Positions 15,657 through 25,635 of a stretch of DNA of 64,000 nucleotides are shown piece by piece. How positions within the stretch are numbered: the stretch's first letter is position 1; each line of letters starts with the position of its first letter. This DNA comes from Alternaria dauci (lineage: Eukaryota > Ascomycota > Dothideomycetes > Pleosporales > Pleosporaceae). The translations under genes and the position numbers were made by a program. A model generated the notes under the pieces. That model did not search any database. It was not told the origin of the DNA and saw nothing but the letters and a program-made list of their open reading frames with translations. Location: contig NC_091272.1 of the NCBI RefSeq assembly GCF_042100115.1, positions 4,464,001 through 4,528,000 of the forward strand, read 5' to 3'.

Positions 15657-16349
15657 TTAGCCTTTGACCTCGGCGGAAACGGCCGGAACAGGCTCCACAA
15701 TATCCGCGAAATTTCCAAGCTCAGGGTCCTCCACGGGCTTGGTGCTTCCGGGCGGCCCCTTGAACAGAATGATGACTTCTTCGAAGTAAGCATGCGTCTT
15801 GGCGAACCACTTGCCCGCCTCCTCTTTGCCTGGACCGACTAACTTGCCCTCTAGAGCTTTCTCAAATGCTTTGAACAACCCCCAGTGTCTCTCGATTCCG
15901 GTACCGACATTCCAAGCCATAGTCGGTGTTTCCAAATGCCTAACTGCCACGAAACTGTAGAGCAAATGCGTCATGCCCCAGTCGACATTCCTGATTTCCT
16001 TTGCAATCAGAACGGATTCCGCCTCGCTAAAACCGCGTCGATGGCGTAGGACGAGCTGTTTTGCGCGGAAGAGAGATGCGGCCATGACATCAAGAGCGCA
16101 GTGAAAAGTGAAGTCGGCCTCTGGATCCTGAGTTCGTTGCCATTCGTCTGTTGTGCCTTCCACTATGCCCATTTCGAGAGTGTATTGGGCGAGTTGATCC
16201 TGAATGTCTCTAATGGTCCAACGGGGGCCAAAACGAGAAAGTTGTTCGATCGTCGCAGGGGGAGGCGGCTCATGGTGGACTGGGGCTACAGCGATCCTGC
16301 CAGTCGAAGGGTTCGTGGGAGTCTCGGGAAATTCGTATCCACCTGACAT
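15657..16349 (-). CDS. hypothetical protein, 230 aa
   Basis: Single-exon frame ending only 26 bp from the stop of the regulator, in convergent orientation. The product has a Pro-rich N-terminus (PPPPATIEQ), a largely helical middle with charged segments, and an acidic Pro/Val C-terminus. No signal peptide, membrane helix or known catalytic motif is visible. I do not recognise the family. It may be an accessory gene of the decayed polyketide locus or simply its neighbour. The uninterrupted 230-codon frame and protein-like composition make it a credible gene. Confidence 0.65.
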   Translation of the reverse strand: MSGGYEFPETPTNPSTGRIAVAPVHHEPPPPATIEQLSRFGPRWTIRDIQDQLAQYTLEMGIVEGTTDEWQRTQDPEADFTFHCALDVMAASLFRAKQLVLRHRRGFSEAESVLIAKEIRNVDWGMTHLLYSFVAVRHLETPTMAWNVGTGIERHWGLFKAFEKALEGKLVGPGKEEAGKWFAKTHAYFEEVIILFKGPPGSTKPVEDPELGNFADIVEPVPAVSAEVKG

Positions 16350-16747
16350 GATGATGAGAGCGTACTTGAGAGTTTGTTTAGTGAAGTGTAGAAGACGATG
16401 AGGATGTGGTTGCTGTTGATGATATCCGATGTTGCTTGTTAGCTATTTGTATTCTACGAATAGTTAGCAAGGCGGTAAAGGTGGAGTATCTACATTTATT
16501 TAGAGTTATTCCGTGATTGCTATGCGTATGTAAGTTGCGCGGAGTTTTAGAATACGCGGAGCTGTAGACTACGCGGCCGTACTACTATAACTTTAATTAG
16601 TAAGAGGATACTAGTCTATAAAGTACACTAGCCTATAAAGCATGCACTTACGTTATATATATTTATATGTTAACAACTAGGAATCTTGTTTAGGTCACGT
16701 GATTTTCCTCTTCCTATATCCATTCATGTATCTATCTACATGTACAA
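16350..16747. other. AT-rich intergenic region
   Basis: About 400 bp, strongly AT-rich in 16490-16680 with TATATATATTTATATG-like runs. It separates the accessory block from the housekeeping block. No gene seen. Confidence 0.45.
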
Positions 16748-18541
16748 CTACATCTTATTGAAGACGTTCGTCCCCGTAACATACTCTTCCGTTCCCTCTC
16801 TTCGCCTCGACTCGGTCATGCTCTCATAGCTTTCCTCGGTAACAACGAGTTCATCACTCAACCCCTCCAAGAGCACACTATTCTCCGCCTCTGCGCCCGC
16901 CATGTAGTCGAAACTCTCTCCCGACTCACTTTCGCTGCCGGCCTTGTCAAACACGTCAAGACCGCCATCGGAACGGCCTTGTTCTCCGATCCAATCCACA
17001 CCACCAGTGCGTCTGGCGCGGCGTACGACTTCCTTCTCTTCGAGGGGCAACAGGGGAAGATTAGTCTTGGGTGGGAGGATGGTGCGGCGGTGCCAGGCAC
17101 CAAGGAACATGCCTTCGGGGTCGACTTCATTGCGTACGCGCATGTATTCGTCCAAGTCGTTGCCGTATACCGAGGAGAGGTAGGTGTTGTCGACGGATTG
17201 GAAGTTCTTGGCCCAGTGAGGTCTGCCACTGTACTCCTTCATCAGGTGTTCAAAGGCCTGGTAGTAGCGTTCGCGGCAGGGTGGATCTTGACCGTAGGGG
17301 CGGTACAGGGTAGCGTTGAGGTACAGGGCGGGCTGATCAGGATACGAGGTATCGAGGAATGGACGTGGTTCACGGTTGACGGTGTTTGCGATACGGACTT
17401 CGATGGGGGAATGAACGTAGAGGCCCTTTGTGCTAAAGGGGATGCCAGAAGATTGCTCGTCGCCGTGAAGCCAGTTTGTCAGTCGTGTCAGAGCCTCGGG
17501 GCCTTTGTCAAGAGGGATGCTCCATTCGTTGACAAACTGCGAGTAAAGGCAATTCATCAAGAGTTCGGTACGCTGCTCGCCGACCGCAGAGATGACAGCG
17601 CCGTCTTTGAAGCCGTATTGCATGCCGAAGACGAACCACTCTACCCAAGGCAGGAAGCGCGGGACGTACTGCGATATCCAGAGAAGAATATGGTATGTGT
17701 GGAAACCGACGCTGCCGCCATACCAGTTGTATTCTGGCTGCCGATGCTCCTTTTTTGTCTTGTTTGCCTGCCATACGACTGCGCGCTTCATGTACGGTAG
17801 CCACCACACTCTTGTAAACTCGTTCGATGTCCAAAGCCCGTTGTTCCAGTCTGCCAAAACATCTTCAATCGGCCGTATAGTCTGCACCCATTCGACATTG
17901 TTCGCTTCGATCATCTGGAACTCGATTTCGACGAGGATGCCCAATGCGCCCAGCGACACCAGCGCCGCTCGGAAGAGGTCTGGGGATTGTTGGGGTGAGC
18001 ACCGTACCGCCTGCCCGTTTGCCAGCACAATGCGGAGACTCTGAACGCGGTCGGAGAGGAGGCCGTGGCTGTATGAACTGCCGTGTGTCGCTGTCGCAAT
18101 CGCTCCGGCGAGCGACTGGTCGTCGATGGAACCGAGGTTGGGCATTGTCAGGCCGTGGCTGTTTGCCTGCAAGTTGAGATCATGGAGCCGTATTCCAGCC
18201 TGCACCGTCATGGTCTTGCGCTCCTTGTCCACGTTCAACACCTGCTTGAAGTCGTCGAGGTTGATCATCCATGCCGACGTGCATGTGATGTCCGAGGGTG
18301 AATGTCCACATCCCACCGTGACGACGCGTCTGCGCATGCGCCTTGCCAGGTTCACCACCTTCTGCACCTCCTGGAGACTCTGCGGTCGGATGTAGAGCTC
18401 CGGTCGCGAATGGAACGTCCGGGCCCATGTGTGGTGGATGTGGGATTGAGATGCGCGGAAGGGGACTTCCGGATCTGTCCGGTCCAACTCGATGTTGAAG
18501 CGTGGCGGCATCATGACGCCGGACAGAGGCGACTGCGCCAT
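16748..18541 (-). CDS. ALO1: D-arabinono-1,4-lactone oxidase
   Basis: Oxidises D-arabinono-1,4-lactone to D-erythroascorbate, the last step of fungal erythroascorbate synthesis; the family acts at the mitochondrial outer membrane. I start at 18541 (MAQSPLSG), giving 597 residues; an upstream in-frame ATG at 18685 would add 48 residues of low-complexity sequence. The N-terminal half is an FAD-binding PCMH domain with VTVGCGHSPSD, where the His is the usual covalent flavin site, and ATATHGSSYSHG. The C-terminal half is the ALO domain, ending the catalytic part at FLGAWHRR. A Ser/Glu-rich tail of about 120 residues makes it longer than the roughly 530-residue yeast enzyme. Single exon. Confidence 0.93.
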   Translation of the reverse strand: MAQSPLSGVMMPPRFNIELDRTDPEVPFRASQSHIHHTWARTFHSRPELYIRPQSLQEVQKVVNLARRMRRRVVTVGCGHSPSDITCTSAWMINLDDFKQVLNVDKERKTMTVQAGIRLHDLNLQANSHGLTMPNLGSIDDQSLAGAIATATHGSSYSHGLLSDRVQSLRIVLANGQAVRCSPQQSPDLFRAALVSLGALGILVEIEFQMIEANNVEWVQTIRPIEDVLADWNNGLWTSNEFTRVWWLPYMKRAVVWQANKTKKEHRQPEYNWYGGSVGFHTYHILLWISQYVPRFLPWVEWFVFGMQYGFKDGAVISAVGEQRTELLMNCLYSQFVNEWSIPLDKGPEALTRLTNWLHGDEQSSGIPFSTKGLYVHSPIEVRIANTVNREPRPFLDTSYPDQPALYLNATLYRPYGQDPPCRERYYQAFEHLMKEYSGRPHWAKNFQSVDNTYLSSVYGNDLDEYMRVRNEVDPEGMFLGAWHRRTILPPKTNLPLLPLEEKEVVRRARRTGGVDWIGEQGRSDGGLDVFDKAGSESESGESFDYMAGAEAENSVLLEGLSDELVVTEESYESMTESRRREGTEEYVTGTNVFNKM

Positions 18542-18903
18542 CCTCGTGGTGTTGAGGATAAACGATGCATGGATTGAGATGGCAGCGCCCACATGTAAAT
18601 GTCGACATCGAAGAGTCCAGATGACGTTAGCGGCACGCCAGCCCCGCGACGATGGTTTTCTGGAGATATCTCGGGATCGTCGCACTTTATCTACAAACTA
18701 CGATACGAGCCGAGCATCTCACTCTTCAGCTCACGCATCTCACAAAGCGGCGCCGTGATGGCTTTGGGAATCTTAGTCTATTTTTTTTAAAAAAATCAAG
18801 ACCTTATGTGTAGGCCATCAACTACATCGGTAGTGTTCCGCTGGGTTCCGATATCCATGTTGAACAGTCATATCGCTTGTATACAAAACAGAGGCCAACC
18901 AGC
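18542..18903. other. intergenic region
   Basis: About 360 bp including a run of T then A around 18780-18797. It contains the upstream region of the lactone oxidase and the 3' flank of the cupin gene. No further gene seen. Confidence 0.4.
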
Positions 18904-19473
18904 CTATAGCTTCGCTTGCACCTTCTCCTCCCTACCCTTCAGTCCAGGGTGCTGAGTAACGATCGGCCTAGTCACAACGAAGAACGCTGTGCCGCCGGAC
19001 TTGCTTGAAAACTGCGCCTTGGACCCTACATGGAAGAAAGCAAAGTCGCCTGCAACAAGGTGATGCGTAACACCTGTTGCTTCGTCCAATACGTCGATCT
19101 GGCCGTTGAGAACGTATTTGGATTCTTCCGACTCGAACTGGGGGATGTCGCGTGTAGGGCCCGCTTGGACACGGTAGAAGCCAGAGGTTATGTACGTGGG
19201 AGAGTTGGTGGTTTGCGTTCGGATGCTAGTGGAGGTTAGAAAGCGTTACGGTAGGCATTCGAGGGTAGGAAAATGTAGAGGGGCATGTGATGCGGTCGAC
19301 GTACGAGTGGAAGTCTGCTACCATTGCGCTTTCGCCATCTGGGATGGGGATGTATTCTTGGCCTGCGCCCTTGATGATGGTAAGAGGTACGTATTTCTTA
19401 GACACTAGACGGTTGGTAAGTAGGTGTCTCTCAAATCAAGCTACTAACTTCCAAAGCATTGTGCCGACTTACT
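18904..19473 (-). CDS. cupin-fold protein, EutQ-like
   Basis: Small single-domain cupin of 140 residues. Exons are 19305-19404 and 18904-19225. They are preceded by an exon ending at 19473 that contributes only the A of the start codon: A + TG is completed across a 68-nt intron (19405-19472, GTAAGT...CTAG). The spliced product begins MSKKYVPLTIIKGAGQ. The cupin barrel motifs lie in YVLNGQIDVLDEATG and HHLVAGDFAFFHVGS, related to ethanolamine-utilisation EutQ-like and RmlC-like proteins. The metal ligands are incomplete and the substrate unknown. The upstream leader has no other ATG, which supports the split start. Confidence 0.8.
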
Positions 19474-19928
19474 GGTTTGTGATATGAGATGTTCGACTAA
19501 AAGGTGTGATCGGAAAACTTAGCAACGAATTGTTGAATATTTAAAGATGATGAAACTGTATAAAACGATACGAGAAAGTACCGATTGGCGATTACTATGG
19601 CTCTGTTGAGCACTGATTGCTGCTTACCCCTTCTTCTCCTCGCCGTGATATTTGTCCGCATTGGGTAAGTCGTGCCGGGCAGCCTAGCATAGACAACTTG
19701 ACCTTGTACTCGTCAGACACGGCTTCATTTCTAACTCAAAGTAACAGCCGATTGGATATGCGAAAGAGATCTAGCATTTATGGCATGCAGTGTGGTAAGT
19801 TTTGTAGTGTAGGTAGGTACCTAGGTAGAAACAACATGGCGTTAGCGCAGGCCTGGAGCCTTCGTCATCTCATTCCACTCCACCGCGCGATATTCTCCCC
19901 TAGTGGCTCCCCCTTACATTGCTTTCAC
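19474..19928. other. intergenic region
   Basis: About 450 bp carrying the 5' leader of the cupin gene, with a TTTTATA-like element near 19560 on the minus strand, and an AGGTAGGTACCTAGGTAG simple motif near 19811. The opposing frame at 19617-20021 has no support. Confidence 0.4.
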
Positions 19929-21076
19929 TTATCTCATAACTCTTGTTTGCTGATTGAGTTTTCTTCTCTTCAGAACCCCCTCTCTAGCTTCTCCATTCTC
20001 TTCACCCTTCCTATGTGCTAATGCTGTTCCATTCTCATATCGAACCGCATAATCCTTGAGCCATCTCCAAGAAACAGGATAGAAATCCGTCACTCGATGC
20101 GTCTCTAGGATGCACAAGGTCCGATCATACGGCAGACTTTCCTTCTTTATCATCCCCGTTTGAAGTATCTCCAGAAATTGCTTGTCAAGCAACACGAAAC
20201 TGTTCAACTTCCCGTTCTCTTCGTTATCGGACCCAACCAGTGAGATTTCTGGCTCATCATCGACATCGTCCATTTTCCATCGGACGGCGGTATATACAAG
20301 CTTCATCGCTATTGTGTATCTCCAGTAGAGAGTTTCGCCTGGCATTCCAGTCAGAGTTTTGATGTCACGGTGCATGCGCTCCACAAATGTCTTGATCGAT
20401 GAAGACGTGGCTGGAATGGTCGTAGGGATTTTGAACAGAAGTTTCTTGCCGAATTTCTCAATGGCTTGCGATTTCGGGTCGATCTGCCAGCGGACAAGAG
20501 GATCCATTGCTATACCCAAAGATCAGTATATGGCAGCTTGAAAAGTGTGAGGTGCTTTGGGTAGATTGACGCACCTGCTTCTGCAAGACGCTCTTCTTCG
20601 ATTTTTTCCAAGATTTTCAGGGAATACCGTTTCAACGCACTGAGATGACGCTTCAGTCTTGTCAACCTACAAAACGAATCGTAGACCTTCGCTTGCGGGT
20701 CCCTCAAGACTTCAGATTGCCCTTCCCAGGGCTCTCTAATTCCCTGTGGGCTAGGATGCTGTGTTAAAAGGGTGTCGGCGTGTTCCTTGAAGCCGCAGGA
20801 TCTTAGCAGATATAGACCGTAATCGCAGTATGATTCCCATGCATAGGCCTCTATTGCGACTTTTCTGCGTGGTCCGGGAGTCTTGCTCAGTGACGGGTTG
20901 CCATTACGCATCGTAATATCACAATCGTCCATGTAGTGGTCTCGCTTTGGGCAGTAGAGGCACATGAGCTTCTCAAGATTCTTGCAATCCATCCGGGAAG
21001 AGGCAGTGCCCTTACAGTCACTACATTGGTGCCGAAGTACCGTAGCTCTACCGTGTACGCGCTTGGTCCGAGACAT
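19929..21076 (-). CDS. hypothetical protein with N-terminal Cys pairs
   Basis: Two exons (20575-21076 and 19929-20509) separated by a 65-nt intron encode 360 residues. The N-terminus contains QCSDC and, 15 residues on, CKNLEKLMCLYC, which could bind a metal. A Lys/Glu-rich coiled-coil-prone segment follows (LKILEKIEEERLAEA), with a basic tail ending in LKRRKLNQQ that may be a nuclear localisation signal. I know no family for it. Splicing is well supported because the GTGCGT donor and TATAG acceptor restore a single frame. No signal peptide or membrane helix. Confidence 0.65.
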
Positions 21077-21648
21077 GATGAAAGAGTTTCAGGGTATGGG
21101 AGATGACGAGAGAGGCCAAAAGAGACGAAGAGTAAGAGAACAGGATGGAACCGAAGAAAGCGATACACTGAAGAGAATGACACGACAACGCAAAATGACA
21201 AGATTGGAAGATGCAGTCATCCGTCACGCCAAGCTCCTGTGTTACCAACGTAACAATCGCGCATTGAGCGCCAACAAGATTGACTGCAGTACGAATTCTT
21301 CCAATACGCTCTCGCAACCGTGCAAGAGCGCTCAGTGAACTCTGCACGTATCTTCCTTGGGATTAGAATATGCGCAAAACACACGGCGAAATGACAGATA
21401 GAAGATATTCATGGAGGATATGACCTGTCGCCGGAATGAAATTTAGGCGAGAAGAGACAACCACTGACGAAGGATCTCAAGAAGAATGCTGTAAAAACAA
21501 GGCTCGAGATCTTCGAAGCAGTCCGGTGGCGTTGGCATGCCATTCGTTTGTCCAAAGTCACATCTATTCCATCTAGATAAGCTCGTGTCTTGACATCGTG
21601 TGCTCGTAATCGTCATGCACATTACCCCTGTTCACTTCGGCAGCAGTT
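21077..21648. other. intergenic region
   Basis: About 570 bp between the start of the hypothetical gene and the stop of eIF2B gamma. It is the promoter of the former and 3' flank of the latter. The frame at 20964-21338 is not supported. Confidence 0.4.
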
Positions 21649-23497
21649 TTACCGCAGCGGGATACCGTCCCCCTCTTCACCATCCATGCCGTCCATTTCG
21701 TCCCCCCCGAACCCCTCACTGCCCACATCATCCCCCACGTCAAAGCGCATAAACTTCTCGTTTTTCGCCTCGGCTGCACGACCGTTAGTAGCGCTCTCTC
21801 CGTGTAGAAGGTCGAGTGTAACTTACTACCCCACTCCACAACCTGCCCATCCTGAACCTCGCAGTCCTTGAGAACAGTCTTGTCGCCGTCTTTTGCATCT
21901 CCACCTTCCATCCTACACCTTCTTCCCAAAATACAATCCGTGAGCTGTACGTTAGGCCCAACCTCCACGCCATCCATCAACAAACAGCGTAACAGCCTCG
22001 CGCCTTCGCTAATTTTGCAATTTGGCCCTATGACGCTTTCCTTGATGTTGGTCTTCTCTTCTACGATAACGTTGTCTGCAAGCAACGAATTCTCGGCTTC
22101 TACGCGGCACTTCCGGGGTATAGATTCTTTGTGAGCGATCTTGGACTGATGCGCGAATGGTGATGCAAGTTCCTTGGTGACTTCTTCGATGGAGGGGAGC
22201 TTGGCGAGGCGGAGGGAGACGGTCAGGAGCAGGTGCGAGTCGTCTACACGGCGGATGAGGGGTTCGTTCGGGCCTGAGGGTTGGACGTAAGCTAGGATGG
22301 GTGGTACTGTGAGTTTGGAATTCGATGTGAGTGATTTGGCAGAGCTGGGTATGCTGGAGGATTGTGTAACTCGTGATGCGAGTGCTGTGGGTTCCGACGT
22401 TTCTGGCTCTGTGTTGCCGCCGGAGTATGTGGTGCTGAACTTGGAAACGTCGATTTCTTCTTCGACGACTTGCGACCCGTGATCCGACTCTTCATCTTCG
22501 CCCTGCAGTATTTGCCGCAGCCCCAACTTATCTCCTAGGCCTTCTTGCCAGCCTGCCTTTGCCCACCACCCCAAGACTTCTTCACTGATACTCTCAAATT
22601 TCTCGTTCTTCTTAATCATCTCCATGACCCAGTATGGGAAAATGTATATATGTGCATCGCGGTGGGTCGTAAGCATCCTTATCCGCGCGTGCTTGCGAAT
22701 GAGCGAATGGCGCAGAGGGAATGTTTTGTTTTCTTCTGTTATGTCGTTCAGCGTGTCGGTGGGAACTGAATACACCAGTTTCGAAATGTTGCGGCGTAGC
22801 GAGTCTGTTGGAACTGGGACGATGGGCGTGGGTAGTGGTGTCGTCGCAATGAAGTCGGTTTCTTCCTTTTTCCTGCTTCCCTCTCCCTTGGCCTGATACC
22901 ACACACCCATGCCGCCTCTTCGTCCGAGCCTCTCACCACCGGCACCGAATGGTACTTTGCTGCCGTTGTGGTCCAATCCACCACTAGCTCCTGCAAAGCC
23001 GCCCTGCTCGACCATCCACGCGTCTGCAAGCGCTGTGCCGTCCAGTTCGCACACGAGATCGCACGGCAGTACGATGAAGTCGCCCTTGATCGCGCTCTGC
23101 AGTTCCGGTAGCCTGAAGAGGTCGCCGGTACTGGTCTGGTGTGAAAGGTCTTTTGGCGCAAGGATGTCTGGCTTGGGCGAAGGGAGGGTTGTGAGGTGTG
23201 GGTTCTGCGACATGGCGGCCTCGATGGCCTCTAGCGACTCTGGCGGTGTCACGACTGTGATGTCTGCAGCATGTCAGGGCGGAGATTCGAGGAAGAGGAT
23301 GTGCGCCATGTTCTACCTGTGACTCCCATGCGGTAGCACCATTCGAGGGGATACCAGACCATAGGCCTGTTCGCAATGGGCAGCAGGGCCTTTGGTATCT
23401 CCCTTGGCGTAGACGTAAAAGTACTGAAGGAGGCTCCCGGCCCGCACAGGATGAGGGCCTGGAAGCCTGGCGCGGGAAGACTCGTCGCGTGCGGCAT
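21649..23497 (-). CDS. GCD1: translation initiation factor eIF2B subunit gamma
   Basis: Subunit of the cytoplasmic guanine-nucleotide exchange factor that recycles eIF2-GDP. Three exons (23317-23497, 21827-23263, 21649-21773) give 580 residues. The N-terminal nucleotidyltransferase-like domain shows FQALILCGPG and REIPKALLPIANRPM. The C-terminal half has the left-handed beta-helix hexapeptide pattern (NVIVEEKTNIKESVIGPNCKISEGARL and following), as in the family. The last exon switches frame relative to the long open frame and ends in an acidic EAKNEKFMRFD...IPLR tail. Asp/Glu-rich insertions are typical for fungi. It is divergently paired with the Pex22-like gene, 408 bp between start codons. 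Confidence 0.92.
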
Positions 23498-23905
23498 TGC
23501 GAGGATGGGCCGTGGTTGCCGCGATGCACGCGCGGGATGCGGAGATGGAGGCTTCCGGGTTGGCCCTGGGGATGTGAGGGCGATGCCGTGATTCGTCTCG
23601 TGTGTGGTGGTATTATTGGCGTCGGGCGGGCGCAGCTGCAGGTACAAAGAGATGCGTGTGGGGTGTAAGAGTCACCCCGCCTGCCGCCGCCAAAAGTTGA
23701 CGCGCTGACTCGCACACGCCCGCCTCGGCACGCACGCACGTGTCAAGCAGACTCAGCTCCCCCAGCCACCGGCGGCGTCAACAACAGGGAAGCTGCCCTG
23801 GAGCCGAGCGGCAGCGGCTGACTACCACAACAATAGTCTCGCGCTCCCGACAGCGTTTTGATCCGCCACGATACACTGACGACTTACCATGACCTGAGCT
23901 CCACA
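23498..23905. promoter_or_regulatory. divergent promoter region, eIF2B gamma / Pex22-like
   Basis: 408 bp between the two start codons, GC-rich and with no gene. It probably serves as a bidirectional promoter. Confidence 0.45.
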
Positions 23906-25290
23906 ATGTCTTCCTTCAACTACGACCGCTACGACCGCCGCCAGAACAACTCGCGCAACCGCAGCGCCCTCGGCTTCTACGTGCCTCTGATCCTCACCGT
24001 CACCGTCGCGACTGCAGGCCTTGCAGCCTGGGTATGGAGTGCGCGCGAGGATAGCCGGGATTACTCATCCGACGACGACCTCTCCTACGGCGAAGACTCG
24101 TCGCTCGAGAAGCGACAAGGCAGGGCGCCTGCAGCACGCGATGCATCTGGGTTTCCTCTAGGCGAGGGAGGCGGTGAAGGCTATGGGTTCGGGGGCGGTG
24201 ACGGCACGCTGCTCGGTCGCGCACAAGGCGTCATCCGCCGCACGCCATCGCCACAGCAACTGTTTGACACGGTGAGCAAGAAGACGGCAGCGGGTTGGGC
24301 AGCAGCTGGGGCCGCGCTTGCTTCGATCCGCGAAGAAGACAAAGACGAGGCTTTTGGCGACCATTCGCGGTGGAGCGAGGAGGCCACGCTCAGGAGAAAT
24401 GTCGAGGCTCAGAGTCGAGAGAGCAATGCTGCCGTGGATGCCCAGGCCCGGAGCTTTGCGGCCAGTGTGCGCAAAGCCGAAGGCAGAGGCGAGTACAGCG
24501 GGAAGAGGAAGACGGTGGTTTTGGTCGTCAGCGCAGAGAGCCTGATGGACCGGGTAGACGACGATGAGGGCTCGTACCGCGAGGAGAATGCTGTAGGTTC
24601 ACCCAAACCATAACTCTTTGTCGCAGTCCAGCAACTGACAGCTCGCAGACCATCCTCTCCCACCTCCCCGACACCGACTTCTCCAGGACCAAGCTCTTCG
24701 TCCTCGTCTACTCCCCGTCTCTGCGCTCGCGCCCACAATCCCGAGCCAACTCGCGCACTGGATCGTCCTCGCTCGGCGACTCCTACTCCGCCATCAGCAC
24801 ACCTGCACGCACACCAGGCGAGGAACTATCCTCCATCGAACCAGTCGTCTACACGCCAGCACCAAGCACGCGGGGGTCTGACAACACACTCTGGAACACG
24901 CTCCACTCGCAAGCCCTCCGTCTAGTCGAGGACCCAGCCATGGTCATGCCTTTCAACACCACCACAGGATTCGTGCACATGATCAGACACCTTGGGCCCG
25001 AACTCGTTTACGTCGTCGACGCACTGAGCGGCGTCAACGGTCAGAACATTGACGACCTGCGCAAGTGGGTTGCGCAGACCATTGTCGTTGTTGGCGGTGA
25101 TGGTACTGGTCTCGGCGGCCTTGTCGACACAGACGACGAGAGCCCTATGCGCAAGGGCAAGGAAAGTGAGCATACCGTCCGGTGGTGGCAGGTTCGCAGT
25201 GACATGATTGGTCTGGGCAAGGGTGTCGAAGTTGTCGATGCTTCCAGGCTTGAAGATGACTATGAGAGGAGGGTCGGCGGACGCGAGTAG
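23906..25290 (+). CDS. Pex22-like peroxin
   Basis: Two exons (23906-24592 and 24649-25290) encode 442 residues. A single membrane helix at about residues 23-43 (YVPLILTVTVATAGLAAWVW) follows a short polar N-terminus, fitting a membrane-anchored peroxin. The rest would face the cytosol. Segments KTVVLVVSAESL, KLFVLVYSPSL and QTIVVVGGDGTGLGG resemble the strands of the Pex22-like domain, which anchors the ubiquitin-conjugating enzyme Pex4 at the peroxisome for receptor recycling. Two low-complexity linkers (Gly-rich at 80-105, Ser/Arg-rich near 250) interrupt the domain. Assignment rests on architecture and strand pattern, so moderate confidence. Confidence 0.7.
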
Positions 25291-25635
25291 AGTCCGTCGT
25301 CTTCGTCTTGACCTGGAGTTTGATGTTCCGCTCCCATGTGTATAGCAGCCTTGCGCGACGCTTGTATCTGATTAACGACGAATATACCATGCTTTTGTTA
25401 ACGTTTCGATACTTTCCACGACTGTGGGATTAGCATCACAAGATACTGCCCAAGACGGAGGCCAAACGAGTGAGGAAGATTGAATTGCATAACTTGAAGA
25501 TGACGACAACATGCCGCTTTTTTGTGACTCCATGCTTTCATAACGCCCCCGAAATGACCAGACGCCGGAATGGAAGATTCATGGCGGCATGAAAACAGAT
25601 CTGACGTCAACACCACAGCTGCACACAACGCGCGT
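25291..25635. other. convergent 3' intergenic region
   Basis: About 345 bp between the convergent ends of the Pex22-like and PARP genes. No gene seen. Confidence 0.4.

Noticed and set aside
16979..17800. 273-codon frame on the plus strand
   Set aside because: It is antisense to the lactone oxidase gene, whose protein is clearly recognisable; the opposite frame has no motif.
18542..18685. 48-residue upstream extension of the lactone oxidase
   Set aside because: Basic and low in conservation; MAQSPLSG at 18541 is a better start, though a targeting role cannot be fully excluded.
22984..23739. 251-codon minus-strand frame at the 5' end of eIF2B gamma
   Set aside because: Arg/Ser/Pro-rich shadow of a GC-rich coding and promoter region.
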